A stretch of DNA of 64,000 nt, from NCBI RefSeq assembly GCF_000423445.1, contig NZ_KE384019.1, forward strand, positions 1 through 64,000. Reading direction: 5' to 3'. Made by a program: the position numbers and the translations under genes. The notes beneath the pieces are model-generated. The model had not been told where the DNA came from and did no database searches. It was given only the letters and a program-made list of their open reading frames with translations. The stretch's first letter is position 1; every line of letters starts with the position of its first letter. Below, piece by piece: positions 50,963 through 60,082 of the stretch. The stretch is from Acidipropionibacterium thoenii DSM 20276. Lineage in GTDB: Bacteria > Actinomycetota > Actinomycetes > Propionibacteriales > Propionibacteriaceae.

Positions 50963-51388
50963 TCAGAAATTCTTCCTGGCGGCGGTGCACTGAGGATCGA
51001 CGCCGGAACGATCGAAGATGGCCGTCCAGAAGATGGACTCATGATCAATAGGGCGAGTCTTGGCGTTCTGCATGCCGGTGTGGCCGTTTCCGAAGGGCAT
51101 GCTGTCGGGTGAGTTCCATGCCCACTTCTGAGTAGCACCAGAGTAGAGCCTGATGTTGACATTGTTCTTTCCGCCGGTCGGCGTGCCATTGATGGTCCAG
51201 CTCGCGAGCTTCCAGACGTGGTAGCCACCACTGTCGCTGTATGTGGCCTGCGCGTTGAGATTGTTTCCGCTCGCGGAACAACTCCCGGTTGCGGTGTAAT
51301 TGCCTGCCTCGGCTGCGGTGGGGACCCCCACAGCCAGAGCGATCGCGGCGGCAACGGCACCCGCCGCCCTCCATCGTGTGATGAGCAT
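50963..51388 (-). CDS. Small secreted protein leading the ABC operon
   Basis: The 141-aa precursor has a Sec signal peptide (MLITRWRAAGAVAAAIALAV, cleavage after AEA at ~28). The mature 113 residues contain GNYTATGSCSASGNNLNAQA, then YHVWKLASWTINGTP, KNNVNIRLYSGATQKWAW and SGVDPQCTAARKNF. Two Cys can make one disulfide. Size, Gly/Asn-rich beta character and an adjacent dedicated ABC ATPase with membrane proteins recall lactococcin 972-type bacteriocin operons, but the sequence does not match that family as I know it. AAGG lies 7-8 nt before ATG 51388. Confidence 0.65.
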   Translation of the reverse strand: MLITRWRAAGAVAAAIALAVGVPTAAEAGNYTATGSCSASGNNLNAQATYSDSGGYHVWKLASWTINGTPTGGKNNVNIRLYSGATQKWAWNSPDSMPFGNGHTGMQNAKTRPIDHESIFWTAIFDRSGVDPQCTAARKNF

Positions 51389-51772
51389 ATCGGACCTTAC
51401 TCGAACTGTCTGGTGTGACGCTAGCACCGTCCATGGATACGGAGTGTCTGCCATCGGCATCTTGGTCGAAAGTCACGGAATCAGGAGAGACGGTTTCCTT
51501 TTTCTCGGCATCTTGGTCGAAAGTCACGGCATCGGGAGGCGCATGTCGTTGGTGCCCACATCGCTGGAGTGAGGCCCACCTCGATCCAGGCTCCGCCGAA
51601 GTCCGCGAACTGGGGTCACGGGGCATGGACGCGACGGTTGTCCGACGGGAGTCACCTCGGTGGCCGGGATGGTTGACTCGCTGCATGTCGTCGGCGTTGT
51701 TCAGTGTGCGATCGTCGGTTGAGTTCACCCGAGGATCGAACACATACCGCCCGGCGGGACTATCGTCCCGTC
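51389..51772. other. Divergent regulatory region between secreted-protein operon and putA
   Basis: No gene is supported. It holds two 25-bp direct repeats (51454 and 51505) and, near putA, CGGGAC-TATC-GTCCCG (51755-51770) overlapping a TATCGT -10 box. Confidence 0.6.
51454..51529 (-). repeat. Pair of identical 25-bp direct repeats, 51-bp period
   Basis: TCGGCATCTTGGTCGAAAGT plus CACGG occurs at 51454-51478 and again at 51505-51529. The first copy ends about 65 bp upstream of the secreted-protein start. The 51-bp period is close to five helical turns, as for binding sites of one regulator. It is also 17 codons, so repeated coding cannot be excluded. Confidence 0.75.
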
Positions 51773-54700
51773 ATGGGCACCCACGGCACTGACCATGACG
51801 ACCGCCACGACGAGAACCCCGAGGATTCCTGGAGCTCTGCCGGTCCCCGCCCGGTCGAACTCGCCGATGAGGCCGTCCAGCTCGCCCGTCGATGGGCCCT
51901 CGACGGCTCTTCGCAGCAGGGCCGTACCGGATCGCAGCAGCTCCGGACCGGGACCGTCGCACGGTGGCGCGGGATGCTCCCCCGGGACCGCGGCAGGGTC
52001 GCCGCGACCCTGCTCTCCCAGGTTCTGAGGGAACCCTCCGGGCTGCCCTTCACCGTGGAGTTCATCGACCGGGTGATGCGCCCCGAGGACCCTGGCACCG
52101 CCGCGGCGGCCCTGGCGCGACTGTCCCGCACCGACGCATCCTTCCTTCCCCCGGTCCTGCGCGCCGGGGTCCGGATGGCCGGCCGGACCGCCCCCCACGC
52201 CCCCCGCCTGGTGGTCGGCCTGGCCCGTGGCGTGCTGCGACAGATGGTCGGACACCTCATCATCGACGCCCGCCCCCGGGCACTCGGCCGCGCCCTGCGC
52301 CGACTGCGCAAGGACGGTGTGAGGCTCAATCTCAACCTGCTCGGCGAGGCGGTGCTCGGCGACCGGGAGGCCGCCGCCCGACTGGCCGGCACCAAGAGGC
52401 TGCTGGCCCGCGACGACGTCGACTACGTCTCGGTGAAGATCTCGGCGGTGGTCAACCAGCTGGACCTGTGGGCCCACGACGCCACCGTCCAGGAGGTCGC
52501 CGACCGGCTCGCACCGCTGTTCAGACTGGCCGCCCGCTCGGCCACCGCCAAGTTCATCAATCTCGACATGGAGGAGTACCACGACCTGGACCTCACCATC
52601 GACGTCTTCCAGAACCTGTTGGACCGCCCGGAGTTCCTGACCCTGGAGGCCGGCATCGTGCTGCAGGCCTACCTCCCCGACTCCCTGGCCGCCGCCCAGC
52701 GGCTCACCGCATGGGCCGACCGGCGCACCGCCCGAGGGGGAGCCGGCATCAAGATCCGGCTGGTCAAGGGAGCCAACCTGCCGATGGAGAAGGTCGACGC
52801 CGAGCTGCACGGCTGGGCCCAGGCCCCCTGGCACTCCAAGGTCGCCACCGACAGCAACTACCTGCGCGTCCTGGACTGGGCGCTGACCCCCGAGCGCACC
52901 CGATCGGTGCGCTACGGGGTGGCCGGGCACAACCTGTTCTCCATCGCCATGGCCAAGCTGCTGGCCGATCGGCGCGGGGTCGGCGACCGGGTCGAGTTCG
53001 AGATGCTGCTCGGGATGGTCCCCGACCAGGTCGAACGGGTCGGTGCCGATGTCGGCGGGGTTCTGCTGTACACCCCGGTCGTCCATCCCGACCACTTCGA
53101 CGTCGCCATCTCCTACCTGGTGCGACGCCTCGAGGAGGGGGCCGCCGCCGAGAACTTCATGTCGGCGGTCTTCGAGCTCGGCCGCGACCCGGAACTGTTC
53201 TCCCGCGAGGAGGCCCGGTTCCGCGCCGCCCTCGACGGCTTGACCCGCACCGTTCCGGCGCCCAACCGGCACCAGGAGATCGACCGGGTGCCCGACCCGG
53301 CCAATGGCTACCGTCCCAGTACCGACTCCGACCCGGCCCTGGCCCCGGTGCGCGAGTGGGCCGCCGAGGTGGCGGCGGTGATGGACCACTGCCGACTGGG
53401 AGCCACCACGGTGGCCTCTCACCACCTCGCCAGCGTCGAGGAGGTCGACGACGCGGTCGCGACCGGCCTGGCCGCCCAGCCGGGCTGGAACGGTCTGGGT
53501 GCCGCCCGCCGTGCCGGGATCCTGCGGGAGGTGGCCGCCGAGTTCGCCCGACGTCGCGGGGACCTGCTGGCGATCGCCGGCGCCGAGACCGGCAAGATCG
53601 TCGCCGAGGGGGATGTTGAGATCTCCGAGGCGATCGACTTCGCCACCTGGTACGCCGACCACGCGATCGGCCTGGAACAGGTGGACGGGGCGACCTTCAC
53701 CCCGCCCCGGCTCACGGTGGTCGCCCCGCCGTGGAACTTCCCGCTGTCCATCACCGCCGGATCGGTGCTGGCCCCGCTGGCCGCCGGATCGGCGGTGCTG
53801 CTCAAGCCGGCCCCGCAGGCCCGACGCTGCGCCGCGGTGATCGCCGAGTGCCTCTGGGGGGCCGGGGTCCCGCGTGAGGTCCTCCAGCTGGGCGACGCCG
53901 CCGAGGACGAGGTGGGACGCCGACTCATCAGCCATCCCGACGTCGAGCGGGTCATCCTCACCGGGGCCCATGACACCGCGACGCTGTTCCGCTCCTGGCG
54001 CCACGACCTGCCACTGCTGGCCGAGACCAGTGGCAAGAACGCCATCATCGTCACCGAGAACGCCGACTACGACCTGGCCGCCGCAGACATCGTGCGCTCG
54101 GCCTTCGGCAACGCCGGCCAGAAGTGCTCGGCCGCCTCCCTGGTGATCCTGGTAGGTCAGGCCTACCGGTCCAGACGGCTGCGCCACCAGATCCTGGACG
54201 CCGCGGCCTCCCTGAGGCTCGGCGACCCCAGCGACCTGGCCACCCAGCTCGGGCCCCTCATCCAGCCCGCCGAGGGCAAACTCCTCGAGGGCCTCACCAC
54301 TCTGGACCCCGGACAGACCTGGGCCCTGAGACCCCGCCGGATCGACCCCTCGGGCCGGTTCTGGAGTCCCGGGGTGCGCGCCGGGGTGAGGCCGGGGGAC
54401 CGCTACCACCTCACCGAGTACTTCGGCCCGATCACCGGCATCATGTCAGCCCCCGACCTGGCCACCGCCGTCTCCTACCAGAACGGCACCCCCTACGGCC
54501 TGACCGCCGGTATCCACTCGCTGGATCCCGCCGAGATCTCCTGGTGGCTGGACCACGTCCAGGCCGGAAATCTGTACGTCAACCGCTCGATCACCGGCGC
54601 GATCGTCGGACGCCAGCCATTCGGCGGCTGGAAGAAGTCGGCAGTCGGCCCGGGGGCCAAGGCCGGCGGGCCCAACTACCTGGTGGTACAGGGCTCCTGG

Positions 54701-55354
54701 ACCGCCGCCGAACCCGCGGAACCGGCTCCCGGCGGACCGTTGGAGGACCGCGTCGACCAGTTCCTGTCCCACATCAGCCACCACCCGGTCGCACTCTCCG
54801 GCCGATCCCAGTGGCTGGTCGACGCCGCCCACCGCGACGCGGCCGCCTGGGCCGATGAGTTCGGGGTGAGCACCGACATCGGCGGGCTGGTCTGCGAACG
54901 CGACGAGTTCCGCTACCGGCCGGCCGACACCCTCATCCGGGTCTGCGCGGGGGCCGACCTGGCAGACGCCGCCCGGGCCTGCGCCGCCGGCCTGCTGGCG
55001 GCCGCAGACAAGCTGTCGGTCAGTATCGACCCCGCTGTCGATCCGGTGCTGGCATCGGCGCTGGTCGCGGTGGGGGTGGGCTGCGACGTGGTGTCCCAGT
55101 CCGAATGGCTGGTCGCGATGGCCGGCCCCGGCGCGCCCCGGCGGGTCCGACTGATCGGCGGGGACCCCGGCGAGGTCGCCGAGGCGGCCGGGGGGGACGC
55201 CGACCTCGCGGTCTGGGGATGGCCGGTGACCTCAGCGTCCAGGATCGAACTGCTGCCCTTCCTGCGCGAGCAGTCGGTCTCACTGACCGCCCACCGATTT
55301 GGCACCCCCACACCGCCTCTCGCGCCGGTCCCGCAGACCTCACGGTTGCCGTGA
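51773..55354 (+). CDS. putA: Bifunctional proline dehydrogenase / glutamate-semialdehyde dehydrogenase
   Basis: This 1193-aa enzyme oxidises proline to glutamate. The FAD-dependent PRODH barrel covers ~90-480 (DDVDYVSVKISAVVNQLDLW, FINLDMEEYHDLDLTIDVFQ, GIKIRLVKGANLPMEKVDAE). The aldehyde dehydrogenase covers ~530-1000, with Glu751 in LLAETSGKNA and catalytic Cys785 in NAGQKCSAASL, then EYFGPITGIM and NRSITGAIVGRQPFGGWKKS. A further ~190-residue C-terminal domain follows. There is no N-terminal DNA-binding domain, so it is not a self-repressor. The ATG lies 6 nt after TATCGT and is probably leaderless. Confidence 0.95.
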   Translation: MGTHGTDHDDRHDENPEDSWSSAGPRPVELADEAVQLARRWALDGSSQQGRTGSQQLRTGTVARWRGMLPRDRGRVAATLLSQVLREPSGLPFTVEFIDRVMRPEDPGTAAAALARLSRTDASFLPPVLRAGVRMAGRTAPHAPRLVVGLARGVLRQMVGHLIIDARPRALGRALRRLRKDGVRLNLNLLGEAVLGDREAAARLAGTKRLLARDDVDYVSVKISAVVNQLDLWAHDATVQEVADRLAPLFRLAARSATAKFINLDMEEYHDLDLTIDVFQNLLDRPEFLTLEAGIVLQAYLPDSLAAAQRLTAWADRRTARGGAGIKIRLVKGANLPMEKVDAELHGWAQAPWHSKVATDSNYLRVLDWALTPERTRSVRYGVAGHNLFSIAMAKLLADRRGVGDRVEFEMLLGMVPDQVERVGADVGGVLLYTPVVHPDHFDVAISYLVRRLEEGAAAENFMSAVFELGRDPELFSREEARFRAALDGLTRTVPAPNRHQEIDRVPDPANGYRPSTDSDPALAPVREWAAEVAAVMDHCRLGATTVASHHLASVEEVDDAVATGLAAQPGWNGLGAARRAGILREVAAEFARRRGDLLAIAGAETGKIVAEGDVEISEAIDFATWYADHAIGLEQVDGATFTPPRLTVVAPPWNFPLSITAGSVLAPLAAGSAVLLKPAPQARRCAAVIAECLWGAGVPREVLQLGDAAEDEVGRRLISHPDVERVILTGAHDTATLFRSWRHDLPLLAETSGKNAIIVTENADYDLAAADIVRSAFGNAGQKCSAASLVILVGQAYRSRRLRHQILDAAASLRLGDPSDLATQLGPLIQPAEGKLLEGLTTLDPGQTWALRPRRIDPSGRFWSPGVRAGVRPGDRYHLTEYFGPITGIMSAPDLATAVSYQNGTPYGLTAGIHSLDPAEISWWLDHVQAGNLYVNRSITGAIVGRQPFGGWKKSAVGPGAKAGGPNYLVVQGSWTAAEPAEPAPGGPLEDRVDQFLSHISHHPVALSGRSQWLVDAAHRDAAAWADEFGVSTDIGGLVCERDEFRYRPADTLIRVCAGADLADAARACAAGLLAAADKLSVSIDPAVDPVLASALVAVGVGCDVVSQSEWLVAMAGPGAPRRVRLIGGDPGEVAEAAGGDADLAVWGWPVTSASRIELLPFLREQSVSLTAHRFGTPTPPLAPVPQTSRLP

Positions 55355-55383
55355 GGGATGGCAGGGCCGGCGAGGGATGACCC

Positions 55384-56451
55384 TCAGCGGTTCGGGTCGA
55401 TGGCGATCTTGACCCCCAGGTGGTCTCGCACGGCGTCGATCGCCTCGGACCACTGGGACAGCCCGAAGGTGTGGGTGACGATCGGCGTCTCATCGATGAC
55501 TCCGGCAGCCAGCAGACGCACCGCGTCGTGGACGTCGGCCCGCCGCGCATTGGAACCACCGGAGACGGTGAGCTCCTGGTAGTGCACGGTGTTCGGGGTC
55601 AGTGGCGAGGTCGATCCCTTCGGGAAGCCGGCGAACCAGCTCACCCGGCCCCCCGGGGCCGCCAGGTCCAGCGAGGTCTCGGCCAGATCGGGGCGCCCGA
55701 TGGCGACCACCACCACATCGGCGCCCCATCCGCCGGTGAGATCGGCGACCGTCGCGGCGAGATCCTCGGGCCCGACCCCGATGGCCCCCAGACCGCGAGC
55801 CACCTCCCGGCGCTCCTCGTGCTTGTCGCACAGAATCACCTGGGCCGCTCCGCCGGCCACATTCAACTCCGTGTGCAGCAGGCCGATCGGGCCGCCCCCG
55901 ATCACCACCACCGTCTCACCCGGGTTCACCCCACCGTGGTTGTGGTGTCCGTTGAGGATGCAGGACAACGGCTCTGACAGTGCCAGCCGGTTGGCGGGCA
56001 GCTCGCCGGGGGAGACGATGACATTTCCCCTGGCCACCGCCCTGGCCGGGACCAGCAGATAGGGCGCCAGGCCGCCATCGATCGAGTAGCCCACCAGCTC
56101 CAGGTTGCTGCACAGCTGCTCGCGATCGGTCAGGCAGGCCCGGCAGGACCCGCAGGACACCACGATCGAGACGGTCGCCTGGCGTCCCACCTGCAACCCG
56201 GCTCCGGCGGCGGAGTCGACAACCCCTTCGCCCAGCGCCGCGATCCTGCCGGCCACCTCATGGCCCAGGGTGGCCCCCAGCCGCACCCCGCTGGTCTTCT
56301 CCCCGGAGATGATCCGCAGATCGGTACCGCAGATGGTGGTCGCCTCCACGGCCAGCAGCACCTCGCCGGGGCCCGGCACCGGCACCGGCTTGTCGGTCAG
56401 GGCGACATCGCCGGGGCTCTTCAGGGTCAGGGCGGGCATGGTCGAGGTCAT
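55384..56451 (-). CDS. Zinc-dependent alcohol (polyol) dehydrogenase
   Basis: The 355-aa medium-chain dehydrogenase has catalytic zinc ligands in ATTICGTDLRIISGE (Cys ~41) and GATLGHEVAGRI (His-Glu). A structural-zinc cluster is in VVSCGSCRACLTDREQLCSN (four Cys), and the NAD motif is VVVIGGGPIGLLHTELN. It resembles sorbitol, threonine or threitol dehydrogenases. GAGAGGA precedes the ATG by 8 nt. Divergent placement from the DAK-family kinase gene suggests it makes the ketose that the kinase phosphorylates, for example a polyol to a ketotetrose or ketopentose. Confidence 0.87.
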   Translation of the reverse strand: MTSTMPALTLKSPGDVALTDKPVPVPGPGEVLLAVEATTICGTDLRIISGEKTSGVRLGATLGHEVAGRIAALGEGVVDSAAGAGLQVGRQATVSIVVSCGSCRACLTDREQLCSNLELVGYSIDGGLAPYLLVPARAVARGNVIVSPGELPANRLALSEPLSCILNGHHNHGGVNPGETVVVIGGGPIGLLHTELNVAGGAAQVILCDKHEERREVARGLGAIGVGPEDLAATVADLTGGWGADVVVVAIGRPDLAETSLDLAAPGGRVSWFAGFPKGSTSPLTPNTVHYQELTVSGGSNARRADVHDAVRLLAAGVIDETPIVTHTFGLSQWSEAIDAVRDHLGVKIAIDPNR

Positions 56452-56655
56452 GGGCTCATCCTCTCTCTTCGGATGGATCCGCTCAGCTGGATCCGGGTGC
56501 GAGAACCGTCAGTGGCCCCACGCAGTCACGAGAAATTCTCACGAAACTATGTGAAAAGGGTAGCTTCCACTGTGGGCGGATGGCATCATCGAGACAGATC
56601 ACCGCTGATCGCCCTGCCAGCTCAGGCCCTCTCACACAGAAGTGGAGACGCAGAC

Positions 56656-58356
56656 ATGACTCGTGTCCTCAACGATCCCGACGACTTCCCCGGCCAGGCG
56701 GTGGCCGGACTGGCCAGCGCCTTCCCCCAGCACCTCAAGCCGGTCTTCGGGGGAGTGGCTCGGGCCACCGTCACCCGTCCGGGAAAGGTCGCCCTGGTGG
56801 TGGGCGGGGGATCGGGTCACTATCCGGCCTTCGCCGGCTGGGTGGGCCAGGGGTTCGCCGATGGCGCGGTCTGCGGCAACATCTTCTCCTCGCCCTCGGG
56901 CGCCCAGGCCTACTCGGTCTGCAAGGCCGCCGACCGCGGAGCCGGCGTCCTCATCGGATTCGGGAACTACGCCGGCGACGTGCTGCAGTTCGGCCAGGCC
57001 GCCGAGCGGCTCAAGAGTGAGGGGATCGAGGCCCGCTGCCTGCTGGTCACCGACGACATCGCCTCGGCCGGGCCCGAGGAGCTGGCCAAACGGCGCGGGA
57101 TCGCCGGGGACCTGCCGACCTTCAAGGTGACCGGAGCCGCCTGCGAGGCGGGGATGAGCATCGATGAGGTCGAGGCGGTCTTCAACCGGGTCAACCACCG
57201 CACCCGCTCCTTCGGGGTGGCCTTCAAGGGCTGCACCCTGCCCGGCGCCGACCATCCGCTGTTCGAGGTCACCGACGGCCGGATGGGCGTCGGAATGGGC
57301 ATCCACGGCGAACCCGGCATCCACGACGCCGATCTGGGCACCGCCGACGACCTGGCCAGGATGCTGGTCGACGGGCTGCTCGCCGACCGTCCTGACGAGG
57401 CCGGCAGCCGCGTCGTCCCGATCGTCAACGGCCTGGGGGACACGAAGTACGAGGAACTCTTCGTCATCTGGAACGACATCCGCCGACGTCTGGTCGAGGC
57501 AGGCCTGGAGATCGTGGACCCGCAGGTCGGCGAGTTCGTCACCAGCCTCGACATGGCCGGTCTCTCGCTGACCCTGCTGTGGCTCGACGAGGTGATCGAG
57601 CCGCTGTGGCTGGCTCCCTGCGACACCCCGGCCTATCGCCGAGGGGCGGTCTCCGAGGTCGAACTGGACACCGCCGAGCTGTCCCAGCAGGCCGAGGAGG
57701 TCACGGTCGCGACTGCTGGCAGCCCGGCATCCCAGGAGGTCGCCAACACCGTTGTCGGGGCCCTGGACCTGATCCGCTCGATCCTGATGTCCCGCCAGGA
57801 GGAGCTGGGACGTCTGGACTCCATCGCCGGAGACGGGGACCACGGGATCGGGATGACCCGCGGGTCCACCGCGGCCGTGGCGGCCGCTCGCGAGGTGGCC
57901 GCCGAGGGGGCCGGAGCGCTCACCACCCTGGCCGCTGCCGGGGCCGCCTGGTCCGAGCAGGCCGGTGGCACCTCCGGCGCTCTGTGGGGGGCCGCGCTGA
58001 CGGCCTTCGGAACCGTGCTGGGAGACGATCAGGGCTGTCATCCGGGAACTGTCGTCGAGGCGGCGGCGGCCTCCCTGGACGCCGTCAAGCGGCTGGGCGG
58101 AGCTCAGCTGGGCGACAAGACCATGATCGACGCCATGGAGCCCTTCGTGGAGACCCTCAGGGCCACCGGAACCGATCTGCCCACCGCCTGGGGAGCCGCT
58201 GTGCTGGCCGCCGACCAGGGTGCCCGCTCCACCGCCGGTATCGTCGCCAGGCTCGGGCGCTCCCGGCCACTGGGGGAGAAGTCGCTGGGCACCCCGGATC
58301 CCGGAGCAATCTCATTCGTCGACGTCGTGCGCGCCGTCGGCAGCGTGATCGGCTGA
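56656..58356 (+). CDS. Dihydroxyacetone-kinase-family (DhaK-DhaL fused) ketose kinase
   Basis: The 566-aa ATP-dependent kinase has an N-terminal DhaK domain (1-~335: LVVGGGSGHYPAFAGWVGQG, LIGFGNYAGDVLQFGQAAER, VAFKGCTLPGADHPLFEV) that binds the ketose covalently through a His. The C-terminal DhaL domain (~365-566) has LDSIAGDGDHGIGMTRG for Mg-ATP. Single-chain DAKs include dihydroxyacetone kinases and the erythrulose kinases of tetritol pathways. Nearby RpiB-like isomerase and polyol dehydrogenase favour a ketotetrose substrate over dihydroxyacetone; this is inference. GGAG lies 9 nt before ATG 56656. Confidence 0.88.
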   Translation: MTRVLNDPDDFPGQAVAGLASAFPQHLKPVFGGVARATVTRPGKVALVVGGGSGHYPAFAGWVGQGFADGAVCGNIFSSPSGAQAYSVCKAADRGAGVLIGFGNYAGDVLQFGQAAERLKSEGIEARCLLVTDDIASAGPEELAKRRGIAGDLPTFKVTGAACEAGMSIDEVEAVFNRVNHRTRSFGVAFKGCTLPGADHPLFEVTDGRMGVGMGIHGEPGIHDADLGTADDLARMLVDGLLADRPDEAGSRVVPIVNGLGDTKYEELFVIWNDIRRRLVEAGLEIVDPQVGEFVTSLDMAGLSLTLLWLDEVIEPLWLAPCDTPAYRRGAVSEVELDTAELSQQAEEVTVATAGSPASQEVANTVVGALDLIRSILMSRQEELGRLDSIAGDGDHGIGMTRGSTAAVAAAREVAAEGAGALTTLAAAGAAWSEQAGGTSGALWGAALTAFGTVLGDDQGCHPGTVVEAAAASLDAVKRLGGAQLGDKTMIDAMEPFVETLRATGTDLPTAWGAAVLAADQGARSTAGIVARLGRSRPLGEKSLGTPDPGAISFVDVVRAVGSVIG

Positions 58357-58422
58357 GGTCGAGATGTCAGGACCGAACGGGATCTCGGCGAGGCGGTGAG
58401 GATGCCCACCAGGACGACGCCC

Positions 58423-58962
58423 TCACTCGGCGGTGACTGCGCCGACGGCAGTCTCCGAGCGAGTCGCGGTCACCGGCGGCTTGGCGCTCCAGGGGAAGAC
58501 GATCCATCTGTCGACGGCCTTCCACTGGTAGTCGGGGTGCTCAACGGTGGTCGGCTTGGTGTAGAGCACCGCCGAGCGCACCTCGGCACCGGTGTCGCGC
58601 AGCAGCTCGAGGACCAGTTTGAGGGTTCGCCCGGAGTCGGCGACGTCGTCGACGACCAGGATCCGACGTCCCTTGATCGACGCCGTGTCGAGCATCGGTG
58701 CCAGCAGCACCGGATCCGGCAGGGTCTCGTTGACGTCGGTGTAGAACTCGACATTGACGGCGTCGGTCAGCTTGACCCCCAGGGAATAGGTCAGCGCCCC
58801 GCCCAGCAGCATGCCTCCTCGGGCGATCGAGATGAGGACCTCGGGCTGGAACCCGGAGTCGGCGATCTGCTGGGCGAGTTCCTCCTGAGCCTGCCCGAAG
58901 GTGGACCAGGTGAGCACCTCTTTCTCGGTCAGATCGGAGGAGTCGGCATGATAAGCGGTCAT
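58423..58962 (-). CDS. Purine-type phosphoribosyltransferase
   Basis: The 179-aa enzyme has the PRPP loop RRILVVDDVADSGRTLKLV (DDVADSG, residues ~102-120). The region EVLISIARGGMLLGGALTYS supplies the PPi loop, and WIVFPW near the C-terminus stacks the base. It resembles xanthine/hypoxanthine-guanine phosphoribosyltransferases for purine salvage. The ATG 58962 lies 6 nt after TAGTGT on the minus strand, so it is leaderless; GTG 58968 is in frame too. It is inserted between the kinase and the DeoR gene and may be unrelated to the polyol pathway. Confidence 0.85.
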   Translation of the reverse strand: MTAYHADSSDLTEKEVLTWSTFGQAQEELAQQIADSGFQPEVLISIARGGMLLGGALTYSLGVKLTDAVNVEFYTDVNETLPDPVLLAPMLDTASIKGRRILVVDDVADSGRTLKLVLELLRDTGAEVRSAVLYTKPTTVEHPDYQWKAVDRWIVFPWSAKPPVTATRSETAVGAVTAE

Positions 58963-59044
58963 GGACACACACTACCGAGAACGGCGCCGCCGCCCGGGGA
59001 CGCTCTCATCGTCTCCGGCATGACCACAGGAAGAGGCTAGGAAG

Positions 59045-59851
59045 ATGCCGACAGTTCCCACCGACCCGCCTTCCAGGCGCGGTCAGGACGGTCCCCGCAG
59101 CAGGCAACTGGCGATCGCCGAGACGGTGATCCGCAATGGCTCGGTCAGCGTCGAGGAACTCGTCACCCTCACCGGGGTCTCGGCGATGACCATCTATCGC
59201 GATCTCACGGTGCTCGAGGACAGCGGGGTGCTCACCCACCATCGCGGCCAGGTGGTCGCGGTGGCCAGCGGTCTGCACGAGGCCGACGCCGACTTCCGAC
59301 TGGAGCAGAGCTCCGCCGAGAAGCAGCAGGTGGCCGCCGAGGCGTCCACCCTGGTCACCAGCGGCTGCTCGCTGATGCTCGACGACTCCACCTCCGGGGT
59401 CTGGCTGCTGCGCTCGCTGGCCGACATCAGCAATGTCACGGTGGTGACGAACTCCCTGCTGGTGGCCAACGAGGTCACCAGCTGCCGGGGGGCCAAGTTG
59501 ATGGTCACCGGCGGGGAGTACCAGGCCTGGGCGCACTCCCTGATGGGCCCCGCCGCGGTGCGCGCCATCAGATCGATGCATGCCGACCTGTGCTTCGTCT
59601 CGGCCTCGGGGATCTTCGAGATGGGCTGCTACCACCCCTACCAGGAGGTCGTCGAGGTGAAACGGGCCATGCTGGACGCCGCCGAGACCAAGGTGCTGCT
59701 GCTGGATCACACCAAGTTCAACCGGCGCGCGCTGTTCAAATTCGCCGATCTCCAGGAGTTCGACCACGTGGTGGTCGACTCCAAGACCTCCCCGGAGGTG
59801 CTGCGCCATCTCGAGGAGACCGGCGTCCAGGTGCGGGTGGCACAGCCATGA
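59045..59851 (+). CDS. DeoR-family transcriptional regulator
   Basis: The 268-aa repressor has a DeoR-type HTH at residues ~20-60 (ETVIRNGSVSVEELVTLTGV, SAMTIYRDLTVLEDSG). The sugar-phosphate sensor domain follows, with MLDDSTSGVWLLRSLADISN, VTVVTNSLLVANEV, VSASGIFEMGCYHPYQE and LLLDHTKFNRRALFKFADLQ. Ligands of this family are phosphorylated sugars, fitting control of the surrounding ketose-phosphate genes. TAGGAAG precedes the ATG. The regulatory gap between it and rpiB is the likely operator. Confidence 0.9.
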   Translation: MPTVPTDPPSRRGQDGPRSRQLAIAETVIRNGSVSVEELVTLTGVSAMTIYRDLTVLEDSGVLTHHRGQVVAVASGLHEADADFRLEQSSAEKQQVAAEASTLVTSGCSLMLDDSTSGVWLLRSLADISNVTVVTNSLLVANEVTSCRGAKLMVTGGEYQAWAHSLMGPAAVRAIRSMHADLCFVSASGIFEMGCYHPYQEVVEVKRAMLDAAETKVLLLDHTKFNRRALFKFADLQEFDHVVVDSKTSPEVLRHLEETGVQVRVAQP

Positions 59852-60082
59852 CACCGAGTTCGCTGCCGGGGTTCCCCCCGACCACGGGCTCTCGTGGCTG
59901 TGAGCTTCCCACCAATCTCACACGAGTTATGGTGTTTTTGTCATGAACTGTGTTACTTTTGACGCTGTCAGCGCGACCCGCTCAGGCGGACCGCAGGACT
60001 CACCAGATTCTGGGGGGCGAGGGCAGTGAACAGCGTGCAGCCCGGCAGAACCGTTCCGAACGCAAGGAGGCTCGAAGGAGCG
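59852..60082 (+). promoter_or_regulatory. AT-rich promoter region before rpiB
   Basis: From 59910 to 59965 the GC content drops sharply (CACACGAGTTATGGTGTTTT, TGTCATGAACTGTGTTACTT). It has TTGTCA and TTGACG -35-like elements and several T-runs. It is the only such region in the locus, so it probably carries the main promoter and DeoR operator for the rpiB-FGGY genes. I cannot pick exact boxes with confidence. Confidence 0.45.

Noticed and set aside
51045-51743. 233-codon minus-strand frame containing the 25-bp repeats
   Set aside because: It overlaps the secreted-protein gene in another frame and lacks a start signal and domain; kept only as an alternative reading in the repeat finding.
51725-54409. 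894-codon open frame opposite putA
   Set aside because: It is a mirror of PutA coding with Gly/Gln/Arg bias and no domains.
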